This document shows, piece by piece, positions 17,131 to 24,143 of a stretch of DNA of 64,000 bases. Source of the stretch: Yanghanlia sp047501535 (GTDB taxonomy: Bacteria > Pseudomonadota > Gammaproteobacteria > Burkholderiales > Burkholderiaceae_B); NCBI RefSeq assembly GCF_047501535.1, contig NZ_JAZDRJ010000006.1, positions 62,001 to 126,000 on the forward strand. The letters run 5' to 3'. A model generated the notes under the pieces. That model saw nothing but the letters and a program-made list of their open reading frames with translations, searched no databases and was not told the origin of the DNA. Positions within the stretch are counted from its first letter, which is position 1; every line of letters begins with the position of its first letter. The position numbers and the translations under genes are program-made.

Positions 17131-17666
17131 AGGTCCGGTCCCTCCTGTTCATGCTGTGGTGAGGGCCGTAGCGCATGGTCGAAGCGTGCGCCGATGAGGT
17201 CGGCTACACGCTGATAATCCTCCGGGGTGGGGCGCTGCCCATTCACTTCATGGACGTGCAGGCTGTAATACTTTTGCACACCTTGCTCAAAATAGGCACG
17301 ATCCTGGCGCGGGTAGGTGGACGAAAACCAGATATCCGGGCTCATGCGCGGGTCGTTGCATGAGGGTTCGGATACGCCGAAATCCTGGCTGTGTCGTTCG
17401 AGGTCGTCTGCATCTACTGTCACCCGGTCAAGCTCGATGTCACGGGTGTTGGTTTCCCCGGCTTCCAGGTTTTCATGCGTCCAGTGTTCGCTGTAGACCG
17501 AGATCAGGAAAGTGTCTTCCGGGGTGTCTGCGTCCGGGCCGTGCAGGCCCAACCGCGTGTAGAAATCCTGATCTTTGGCTGTCTGCAGATCATCACGAGC
17601 CTGTGTCTGGCGTCGCTCTACATCCAGAGCCTGCAGCTTCTCACGTTCGTTGGCATTGTGTTTCAT
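17121..17666 (-). CDS. Hypothetical protein of the transfer operon
   Basis: 181 aa, acidic, no signal peptide or membrane segment. The first 35 residues are charged and helical (NANEREKLQALDVERRQTQA); the rest has several Tyr, Trp and Asp residues (SVYSEHWTHENLEAG, FSSTYPRQDRAYFEQG). It lies between virB4 and the small ORF, nine bases after the virB4 stop. No known family is recognised. Position within the secretion operon suggests a transfer or exclusion accessory role. Confidence 0.6.
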   Translation of the reverse strand: MKHNANEREKLQALDVERRQTQARDDLQTAKDQDFYTRLGLHGPDADTPEDTFLISVYSEHWTHENLEAGETNTRDIELDRVTVDADDLERHSQDFGVSEPSCNDPRMSPDIWFSSTYPRQDRAYFEQGVQKYYSLHVHEVNGQRPTPEDYQRVADLIGARFDHALRPSPQHEQEGPDLCM

Positions 17667-17675
17667 GGGTCATTC

Positions 17676-20120
17676 CTATGAAGTGGCCGGAGCAATTCGG
17701 CCTCGGCGAACTGCATCCAGATACACCGGCAACCAGTGCGCTGGATTTGGCCCGGCCTGGGCGACTGCCTGTTCTGCAATCTCTGCCATGTCGGGGCTGC
17801 CGGAGAACACCAGCAGTTCGTCTTCGCAGCCGGAGAGGTCCAGCTGTGCCACCGTGACACTGGAGCCTTGCTTGACGAGGAACTTGCGGCTGGCTTCGCC
17901 CAGGGTTTTCAGCAACTCGAACTCGGCGGGAGTGAGGCCGAATCCTTCGATGTAATCGCGGGCTTTGGCCCTTGGGTTAGGCAGCAGAATCAGGGTGGCT
18001 GTCTGCTGAACCAGTGACGGGCCAACTGGGTTTTCGGTGATGGCACCCGGTTCCTGTGTCGCGAAGGCCAGCACGCCGTTTTTCTTGCGGATGGTGCGGC
18101 TGGCGTCCTGCATGTCATCCTGGAAATGCTTGTCTTTCAACGGATGCTGGCATTCGTCATACAGGTTGATGATGCGCCGGCCATCATGCAGGGCGTCGAT
18201 GCGGTGTTTCAAATACATGGTGGCCGCGCCGCGTACCGCGTCATCGTCCAGCAGTTCGGTGAGGTCAAAACCGAAAATGGCCGGTTGGCCGTCATCGCTT
18301 GCCAGGCTCAGTTCATCTGCTGGGTTATCGAATACCCAGCCGTATTCACCGCCCCTACACCACGGTGCCAGACGTGCGTGAATAGTGCTGGTGCTGTCAT
18401 CCTCGCTATAAGGGTTGGGCAGTAGGGTGTTCAGGGTGGATAGCGTGCGGGCTTCGCGGTCGATGAGCGTGGTCAGCTGCTGCACGGCCTGGGTGATGTC
18501 GGCATGCTGCCGGGTAGTGACCGCTTCACCCCGGCGTTCGGCCAGGAAAACAACCAACCGCACCATAAAGGCCACGTTTCCTTTGGTAGGGGGCATCTGA
18601 AATGGGTTCCAACCGGTCGCTTCGCCCAAGCGAATGTTGAAGTACCTGCCCCCCAGAGCCATGATGAGCACCTGCATACCCTGGTCTTTATCCCACACCA
18701 CACACGTTGCGCCGAACTTCTGCGCCTGGGTGAGCAGCATTCCCTGCAGCACGGTTTTTCCGGTGCCGGTCATGCCGATAATCATGGTGTTGCCCGGGCG
18801 TCGTTTGTCGGTTTCGTCCAGGTCTTCCACTGAAGCATGGAAGTTGAAGAAGAACGGGCTGCCGGTCTGTGTCTTGAGCATGGTGACGGCTGGCCCCCAT
18901 GGGTTGCCAGCAGGCTTGCCCGTCAACTGGTTATGCAGGCTGGAGAAGCACAGGAAATTGAGCGACGTGACAGGCACCGGGCGCGGGCGCCAATGCCAGT
19001 TGCCGGGCAGCTGCGCCCAGAAGCCAGCTTCCAGGGCTTTTTCCAATGGCCTGAAGCCGATGGCTTCTTCGGCCAGGGCGGTGGCTGTATGCGCCAGTGC
19101 ATGGCGCACGCTTTCCGCCGTATCACCATAGATAAGCAAGGTGGCGTGGTGGTCGCCCAGGCCAAGACGGCCGGAAGTGAGGTCATCCATGGCCTGGGTC
19201 AGTTGGGCCACCTGGCTGCCGGCGTCGTCGCCGGAGTCCACCAGCAGTTTTTGATGGCGCTTCACTAGCTTCTTGGCTGCAGCACCGGTGTGGCTGCCCC
19301 ATGACTGGGTCAGTACAAACTCATGCGGCAGGCCCAGCAGCCGGTCCATGTGGCCGGGCTTGCTGGCTTCCGGGTAGTCGCGCAGCTCCATCATGCCGAA
19401 GATGCGCGAGTCTGCCACGGTACGAAGTTCACCAAGCTCGCCATGTTTGCCGAAGATGGGGCGGGCATAGGGCAGGGTGTCGCGTAGCCGGTCCCGCGTG
19501 AGCGGTACAGGCCGTTGCCGCCCCGAAAGCAGAAAGCCCAGGAACTCAGCGGTTTCACTGAAGGCAAAGCCATTGCGATCCACAATCCCCAGCGTCTGCG
19601 GATCGTAGCGGTACAGACCGGCCTTGAATGTGCGCAGAATGTCGTTCAGGCGGGCGATGGATTCCGTCTGCCAGTGCGCGATGCGCTGGCTGTCGGCCTT
19701 TTCCAAGCTGGCGAAGGTGCCAAGTATCGGATCCTCGACCGGGTGAACCAGCACCGACAGGTACAGATCATTCACCATCAGGCCGCTTGCGTCGAAAGTG
19801 GAGCGATAGGCCGCGTCGAACTGGGAGGCGAAGGGCTGGCTGAAAGTGCTTTCCGGGTATTCGGTGACGCGGCGGCGGATGATGTGGGAATAGAAGCCGA
19901 CCGACCCCATGGGCAGGCCGCGCAGCACGTTATGCAGGGCTTCAATCCATTCCTTCAGTTCTTCCTGTGCGTAGGCATCCGGTGCGCGCCCCGCCACCTT
20001 GATGACGGCCAGGTACTCATGGTTATCGCAGGCGATGATCTGATCCGTGACATGGTGGGAATAGGGCAGATAGCGCGAAACCCGCCGTTCATCCACGGCA
20101 AGAGTGGCTGCAGCAGTCAT
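17676..20120 (-). CDS. virB4: VirB4/TrwK secretion ATPase
   Basis: 814 aa. The largest T4SS ATPase, at the cytoplasmic face of the channel, needed for pilus assembly and transport. Walker A GMTGTGKT is at 449-456 and Walker B IINLYDE at 650-656. An N-terminal CagE/VirB4-type domain occupies about 20-400 with the YLAVIKV start. The length is close to R388 TrwK. It follows virB3 by 11 bases. Confidence 0.94.
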   Translation of the reverse strand: MTAAATLAVDERRVSRYLPYSHHVTDQIIACDNHEYLAVIKVAGRAPDAYAQEELKEWIEALHNVLRGLPMGSVGFYSHIIRRRVTEYPESTFSQPFASQFDAAYRSTFDASGLMVNDLYLSVLVHPVEDPILGTFASLEKADSQRIAHWQTESIARLNDILRTFKAGLYRYDPQTLGIVDRNGFAFSETAEFLGFLLSGRQRPVPLTRDRLRDTLPYARPIFGKHGELGELRTVADSRIFGMMELRDYPEASKPGHMDRLLGLPHEFVLTQSWGSHTGAAAKKLVKRHQKLLVDSGDDAGSQVAQLTQAMDDLTSGRLGLGDHHATLLIYGDTAESVRHALAHTATALAEEAIGFRPLEKALEAGFWAQLPGNWHWRPRPVPVTSLNFLCFSSLHNQLTGKPAGNPWGPAVTMLKTQTGSPFFFNFHASVEDLDETDKRRPGNTMIIGMTGTGKTVLQGMLLTQAQKFGATCVVWDKDQGMQVLIMALGGRYFNIRLGEATGWNPFQMPPTKGNVAFMVRLVVFLAERRGEAVTTRQHADITQAVQQLTTLIDREARTLSTLNTLLPNPYSEDDSTSTIHARLAPWCRGGEYGWVFDNPADELSLASDDGQPAIFGFDLTELLDDDAVRGAATMYLKHRIDALHDGRRIINLYDECQHPLKDKHFQDDMQDASRTIRKKNGVLAFATQEPGAITENPVGPSLVQQTATLILLPNPRAKARDYIEGFGLTPAEFELLKTLGEASRKFLVKQGSSVTVAQLDLSGCEDELLVFSGSPDMAEIAEQAVAQAGPNPAHWLPVYLDAVRRGRIAPATS

Positions 20121-20131
20121 GGTTGCGTCCT

Positions 20132-20452
20132 TTATCGGATGAGTGCGCGCCAGGGGCGGCGCCGGTGGTAGCCGTGCAGGGCGTAGCTGGAACCCTTCCA
20201 GAAACGCTGATTACGGTTGCGTTTTCGGGTCTTGAACTCAAGCCAGAGTACGTCCAGGGCTTTGTCGTCGTCGCGGGTGAGGATGGCCAGGGTAGGCATG
20301 ACCACGAACAGGAGTCCCCACCACGCCAGCCCTGCCGTCATGGCGATCACCGCGACAACGGCGAAGGCACCCAATAACAGCCGCGTGGGAACACCCATGA
20401 AGGTGGCCTTGCGGCCCAGCCCCTTGAAGACAGGGTAGGTGTGATCGTTCAT
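20132..20452 (-). CDS. virB3: VirB3/TrwM membrane protein
   Basis: 106 aa with the YPVFKGLGRKATFMGVPTRL N terminus typical of VirB3 and a hydrophobic hairpin (about 25-60). The family works with VirB4 in pilus biogenesis. It lies between virB2 (three bases) and virB4 (11 bases). Confidence 0.88.
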   Translation of the reverse strand: MNDHTYPVFKGLGRKATFMGVPTRLLLGAFAVVAVIAMTAGLAWWGLLFVVMPTLAILTRDDDKALDVLWLEFKTRKRNRNQRFWKGSSYALHGYHRRRPWRALIR

Positions 20453-20455
20453 GGC

Positions 20456-20776
20456 TTACTTCCAGAGCAGCACAACCAGTTCAGCGGCTGACCCGGCCAG
20501 CAGCACACCAATGCCCCAACGGATGGCGTCATCCTTGCGCATGACCTCTGCGGAATACAGCACAAAGATGATGATGCCGATGATGACGGCAGCAATCGGC
20601 AGGATGATATCCAGGTTGTTGCGCAGGGTCTGCAGTGTGGTCTGCGCCCTGGAAAGCCCGCCGGTTGATTGGGCGGATGCCGCCTGAGTGATGCTGAACA
20701 GCAGCAGGGCTGTCATCCATCTGTTGAGAATATGCAGGCGTTGCGTAGCGTTTCTGAAGTGATTCAGTAGTGACAT
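20456..20776 (-). CDS. virB2: VirB2/TrwL major pilin
   Basis: 106 aa. A long signal sequence ends at about ASAQ (35), followed by two membrane helices (about 57-77 and 85-104), the standard pilin precursor layout. The subunit polymerises with phospholipid into the conjugative pilus. It is directly followed by virB3. Confidence 0.88.
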   Translation of the reverse strand: MSLLNHFRNATQRLHILNRWMTALLLFSITQAASAQSTGGLSRAQTTLQTLRNNLDIILPIAAVIIGIIIFVLYSAEVMRKDDAIRWGIGVLLAGSAAELVVLLWK

Positions 20777-20859
20777 GGAAAGACTCCTGCCCCAGACGCC
20801 GGGCGGCGCAGGGGTGACGGTGACAAGGGAAAAGGAATGGTCGGCCTGGTGGGCCGTGG

Positions 20860-21522
20860 TCAGGTGTCGGAACGCTGGCCGGGTTCAGAATCGGGCGTCT
20901 GGGCAAAGCCGTCAGTCGCCGGGTTGGAGGTGAAACCGTCGGGTGTGCCGGGCGGCGCTTCAGGCTGTGGTTTCTGCCTGGGTTTCTCTGAGGGTTGGGC
21001 CGGTGTGTCGGCTTCTTCCGGGGATTCTGTCGTGTCGGGCTCCGGTGCAAGTGCAGGCACCTTGATGCCTGCCTGAGTCAGTACCTTCCCCACATAGCCG
21101 TTGGTAAAGCCACGCCTGAAATTGCCGGTGTTGTAGCAGGACAGCGCGGCGCGCAGCGCCTGTTGCGGGTCCTTGTGAGCGGGTAAGGCTCGGGCGTAGC
21201 AGTCAGCCAACACGGTCTGGGCTGCTGTCAGATTGCGGCAGGGGTCAAACACGGTCGTGGCATCCAGCTTCAGCCAAGCCCAGTTGCGTACATTGATTTG
21301 ACCCAGCCCGGCATCGAAGTCGATGCCCTGGTCAATCAGCCTCTGAGCTGCTGCTGTGGCTTCTTCCAGGCTGCGGGGTTGACGCTTCAGTGGGTGGCCC
21401 TTGCGGTTGACGCCGATGGCGTACTGCTGCGCCCTGGATTCATGCTTGACCACGGCATGCAGTGTGACCGGGTGAATATCGGGAGCGCAGGCAAGGGCCA
21501 GAGCTGCGAGTTCTGCAAGCAT
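20860..21522 (-). CDS. virB1: VirB1/TrwN lytic transglycosylase
   Basis: 220 aa. The SLT-type domain shows the catalytic-Glu motif VKHESRAQQYAIGVN, then DAGLGQINVRNW and ALSCYNTGNF, i.e. the ES, GLxQ and YN signatures. It opens peptidoglycan for the secretion channel. The C-terminal 65 residues are a Pro/Glu-rich tail. The N-terminal hydrophobic stretch is short, so a cleavable signal is uncertain. Confidence 0.9.
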   Translation of the reverse strand: MLAELAALALACAPDIHPVTLHAVVKHESRAQQYAIGVNRKGHPLKRQPRSLEEATAAAQRLIDQGIDFDAGLGQINVRNWAWLKLDATTVFDPCRNLTAAQTVLADCYARALPAHKDPQQALRAALSCYNTGNFRRGFTNGYVGKVLTQAGIKVPALAPEPDTTESPEEADTPAQPSEKPRQKPQPEAPPGTPDGFTSNPATDGFAQTPDSEPGQRSDT

Positions 21523-21532
21523 GGTGGAGTCC

Positions 21533-22204
21533 TCAGTTGTCGCTGCGGTGCCTGGGGTCGGTCAGAGAGAAATTCCAGCCGTTTGCCCACTGACCTGTGT
21601 GCTCCGCTTCCCATTTGGCCTGTGCCGCGTCGTAATCCTCAGCTTTGATCCAGTAGCCGCCCATGGCCGGCCTTCCCACGTAGCGGATAGACAGCTCATA
21701 GGTCCAGGCGTGATCGTTGTAGACCACACAATAGGCGGGCAGCTGTGTGAGCGTGACCGTGCGAAGCGGATGGACTTCGTAGATGGGTTCGGCGCTGTCG
21801 CCGCCGTAGCGGTATCCGCGTTCGCGCCATTTGTAGGCGGTGCCGGAATAGCTGCTGTTCAGATATTCCGCATCACACTTGCCGGCGCCATGTGAAATCG
21901 CGTCGATGCGCTGCGCCATGCCATCTTCGCCGGAAGCGGGACATTCAGACAGGAAAGCCCGTCGGGCTGCGACCGTCGCAGACCAGTCCAGGCCGCGCTT
22001 GTTGAATTTCTTGATGCCGAAGTAGTGATCCAGCGACGGGCTGCATTCACCGGGGCGCAGACTGGAAGACAGACATAGCGTCGCTTCGCAGGCCAGGCGG
22101 GGAATGCCTGTCAGCAGCTCAATTGTGCCGTTCGCGTGGGCAGCAGGAGCCAGGACGCAGGCAAGCGCCAGCGCCCCAGCCCGCACGGCGGGAAGGGTGT
22201 GCAT
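21533..22204 (-). CDS. TrbM/KikA-family conjugal transfer protein
   Basis: 223 aa from the ATG at 22204, which has a GGAGA ribosome site; the longer frame to 22357 lacks one. A signal peptide ends at AHA (about 24). The mature part has paired cysteines in CEATLCLSSSLRPGECSPSL and a conserved DHYFGIKKF segment, the hallmark of the periplasmic TrbM/KikA family found beside T4SS loci. The precise role is not known. Confidence 0.75.
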   Translation of the reverse strand: MHTLPAVRAGALALACVLAPAAHANGTIELLTGIPRLACEATLCLSSSLRPGECSPSLDHYFGIKKFNKRGLDWSATVAARRAFLSECPASGEDGMAQRIDAISHGAGKCDAEYLNSSYSGTAYKWRERGYRYGGDSAEPIYEVHPLRTVTLTQLPAYCVVYNDHAWTYELSIRYVGRPAMGGYWIKAEDYDAAQAKWEAEHTGQWANGWNFSLTDPRHRSDN

Positions 22205-22256
22205 GAGGAAGTCTCCGGGAGTGGGGTAGAGCGTGCGGCCTGTCGGCCTGGAGGGG

Positions 22257-22547
22257 TCAGCGCTGTTGCAGCGTCTGTTGTGCGATGGCGAGATGTTCAG
22301 GTTTGGCCATGGCACGTAGCAGGTGGGCGCTTTCAATGGCAGCCAGGCGGGTGTCACGCAGTTGGCCCAGATCGGCCACGACCTTGCGCAACAGCGTCAG
22401 TTCTTCCTGCAGCGTGTCGTCGGCGGAAAGACGCCGCCTTATATAGTTAGAGAGGGATAGCCCAGACAGGGCAGCTGCTTCGCCCAAGCGCGCAGCATGA
22501 GACGGGGTCACCCGGATACGGATGACCTCGGAAAGAGGTTCGTTCAT
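22257..22547 (-). CDS. Ribbon-helix-helix DNA-binding protein (TrwA/MobC-like)
   Basis: 96 aa. The N terminus (SEVIRIRVTPSHAARLGEAA, then GLSLSNYIRRRL) is a clear ribbon-helix-helix fold: a short beta strand for DNA contact, then two helices. Such proteins in this setting are oriT-binding relaxosome helpers (TrwA) or operon repressors. It lies 14 bases after the Fic gene and 52 before the trbM/kikA gene, so it may autoregulate the transfer operon. Confidence 0.7.
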   Translation of the reverse strand: MNEPLSEVIRIRVTPSHAARLGEAAALSGLSLSNYIRRRLSADDTLQEELTLLRKVVADLGQLRDTRLAAIESAHLLRAMAKPEHLAIAQQTLQQR

Positions 22548-22560
22548 GAGGGTTCCCTTG

Positions 22561-23562
22561 TTATGGGTTTGTTCTGATCTGGCTGGGTGCCAGCATGTTC
22601 TCGATCAGGCGGATCATGACTTCTTTCGATTTCGGGTCGGATTCAGCTACCAGCAAGGCCAGGGCGGCCAGGCCGACATCATTGATGACGGGTTCATCGT
22701 CGCGCAGCAGGCGGCCGTTGCGGGCCAGGAAGTCCACGAATAGATAAGAGCCTATTCGCTTGTTGCCGTCTGAGAACGGATGGTTCTTGATGACAAAGTA
22801 CAGCAGGTGGGCGGCTTTGGACTCCACTGTTGGGTAGGCAGGTTCGCCGAAGACGGTTTGATCCAGGTTGCCTAGGACGGCGGCCAAGCCACCTTCGCGT
22901 TCGTTTCCGAACAAGGCGGTGGCTTCCTCGCGGGCCATTAGGTCGGCTTTCAGCCGGGCAATGCCGCTGCGGGCCTCGTCAGTAGACGGAAGTGTTCCGC
23001 CTGGGCTGCCCAGCGGCTCGGTCAGCAGACCTTCGTCATAGCGCTGTAGCCACAGGAATGTGTGGGTGTAGCGTGCAATGACATCCACCAGGCCGCGCCC
23101 TTGGTCAGTGGTCAGGGCGTCGCCTGCGGCAGCTTTCTTCACCAGGGTCAGGGCAGCCTCCAGTTCGGCGGCGTTCTGTTCGAAGCGCTGGCGATTGAGT
23201 GTGTAGCCTTGGGTCAGGTGTTCTCGCAGAACGGTGGTAGCCCATTGGCGGAAGCGGGTGGCGCGGGTTGAGTTGACGCGATAGCCTACGGAAATGATGG
23301 CGTCGAGGTTGTAATATTCGATGTGCCGTACGACTTCCCGCGTGCCTTCGAGTTGAACCGTTGCATTTTTTGCAACTGTTCCCTCTCGTGGTAACTCGCC
23401 CGTAGAGAAAATACCTTTCAGGTGGCGTGAAATCACCGACTTGTCTCGGCCAAATAAGTCTGCCAGTTGCTGCAGACTGAGCCAGACAGTCTCACCTTCC
23501 AGCCGCACTTCCACCTGTCCGGCTTCTCCTTCAAAAATGACCAATTGCTGTGTGTCGTCCAT
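22561..23562 (-). CDS. RhuM-Fic protein
   Basis: 333 aa. Residues 1 to about 130 match the RhuM virulence-protein pattern (VWLSLQQLADLFGRDKSVISRH, then NLDAIISVGYRVNSTRATRFRQWA). Residues about 150-320 form a Fic/Doc domain with HPFSDGNKRIG (261-271), the catalytic histidine and phosphate-binding loop that transfers a nucleotide or phosphate to a target protein. It is the first gene of the minus-strand transfer operon and sits at the element end. A toxin or addiction role is possible, but no obvious antitoxin of the Phd type is adjacent; the RHH protein next door is a candidate partner. Confidence 0.8.
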   Translation of the reverse strand: MDDTQQLVIFEGEAGQVEVRLEGETVWLSLQQLADLFGRDKSVISRHLKGIFSTGELPREGTVAKNATVQLEGTREVVRHIEYYNLDAIISVGYRVNSTRATRFRQWATTVLREHLTQGYTLNRQRFEQNAAELEAALTLVKKAAAGDALTTDQGRGLVDVIARYTHTFLWLQRYDEGLLTEPLGSPGGTLPSTDEARSGIARLKADLMAREEATALFGNEREGGLAAVLGNLDQTVFGEPAYPTVESKAAHLLYFVIKNHPFSDGNKRIGSYLFVDFLARNGRLLRDDEPVINDVGLAALALLVAESDPKSKEVMIRLIENMLAPSQIRTNP

Positions 23563-23621
23563 AGGGATTCCGGTGTGTGAGGGGTATTCACGTAAAATGG
23601 CAGGTGAGCAGAGGCCTTCCG

Positions 23622-23646
23622 GCGTAACCTTGTCTCTTATAGCTCA
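23622..23646 (+). other. Candidate oriT nic-like sequence
   Basis: The order GCGTA, TTGTCT, ATAGC, CAG resembles the known R388 nic region, but with a three-base gap after GCGTA and after TTGTCT. It is in the gene-free end next to the transfer operon. The match is imperfect and unsupported by a flanking hairpin of the R388 type. Confidence 0.2.
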
Positions 23647-23706
23647 GCTTCTGGTTCAGGGCATCCGTAGTGAGGTCACTTTGTCCTACGGAACACAAGC
23701 CGATTA

Positions 23707-23729
23707 TTTTTGGTATGTTTTTTGGTATG
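23707..23729 (+). repeat. Tandem direct repeats near the att site
   Basis: TTTTTGGTATG occurs at 23707-23717 and 23719-23729, 12 bases apart and about 43 bases from the att core. Short tandem repeats of this kind next to tRNA att sites are typical arm-binding sites of tyrosine integrases. Confidence 0.55.
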
Positions 23730-23771
23730 CGGGGGGCGGGTGCCTTCTGAAGCCCACATGGATACTGACTA

Positions 23772-23794
23772 TTCGAGTCTCGCCGACGGCACCA
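23772..23794 (+). other. attR: 3' end of a tRNA-Leu gene
   Basis: The 23 bases read as T-loop TTCGAGT, T-stem 3' side CTCGC, acceptor 3' side CGACGGC, discriminator A and CCA. Upstream bases do not pair as the 5' T-stem, so only the 3' end is present. This is the duplicated core left by a tyrosine integrase; the intact tRNA-Leu should lie at the left end of the element, outside the window. The isotype (Leu) is inferred from the acceptor sequence. Confidence 0.75.
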
Positions 23795-23842
23795 CAATTC
23801 AGTGTCAAGCCTGTTCAAAAACGTGCTTGGCATAGAGCCAGA

Positions 23843-23878
23843 AACCCGCATGAACATTGTTTCATGCGGGTTTTTTTT
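23843..23878 (+). terminator. Strong intrinsic terminator after the att site
   Basis: A perfect 12-bp stem (AACCCGCATGAA, 23843-23854, with its complement at 23861-23872), six-base loop and a run of eight T. It is probably the original terminator of the tRNA-Leu gene, displaced from it by the integrated element. Confidence 0.85.
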
Positions 23879-24143
23879 GGCTCTTGCACGTTTGGCTCTT
23901 CCAATATTGGGGAAGGGCATTCGGTTCTTCGCAAAAACAAGTCTTGCGAAGGGCTAGCGAGGCTCTTTATGACGAAAAGCCCGACCCGCTAATCACTCGT
24001 ATTCCATTAAAGACGCGTAGTTACATTGTTGTTAGAATTTCGCAATGTGCGTAATTGTTTCTGTGGGGTGGGCGCGCATGGGCTGCCCCCAGTTGAGGGG
24101 TTGGGTTAGAGCGAAGGGGCCGGCTTGGCGGCGGCATTCAATA

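Larger units (their letters stand above)
23563..24143. other. Element-chromosome junction, no genes
   Basis: A 580-bp stretch without a credible gene. The left part (to 23,794) is element end: possible operon promoter and oriT signals, a 7-bp inverted repeat TCCGTAG/CTACGGA (23664-23670, 23686-23692), tandem repeats and the att core. From 23,795 it is chromosome: the tRNA-type terminator, then about 260 bases of leader to the diguanylate cyclase gene in which I see no clear motif. A 110-aa minus-strand frame across the junction is judged spurious. Confidence 0.7.

Noticed and set aside
23588..23920. 110-aa minus-strand frame over the att site and terminator
   Set aside because: It reads through a tRNA fragment and a terminator stem; frames of this kind at tRNA 3' ends are usually spurious.
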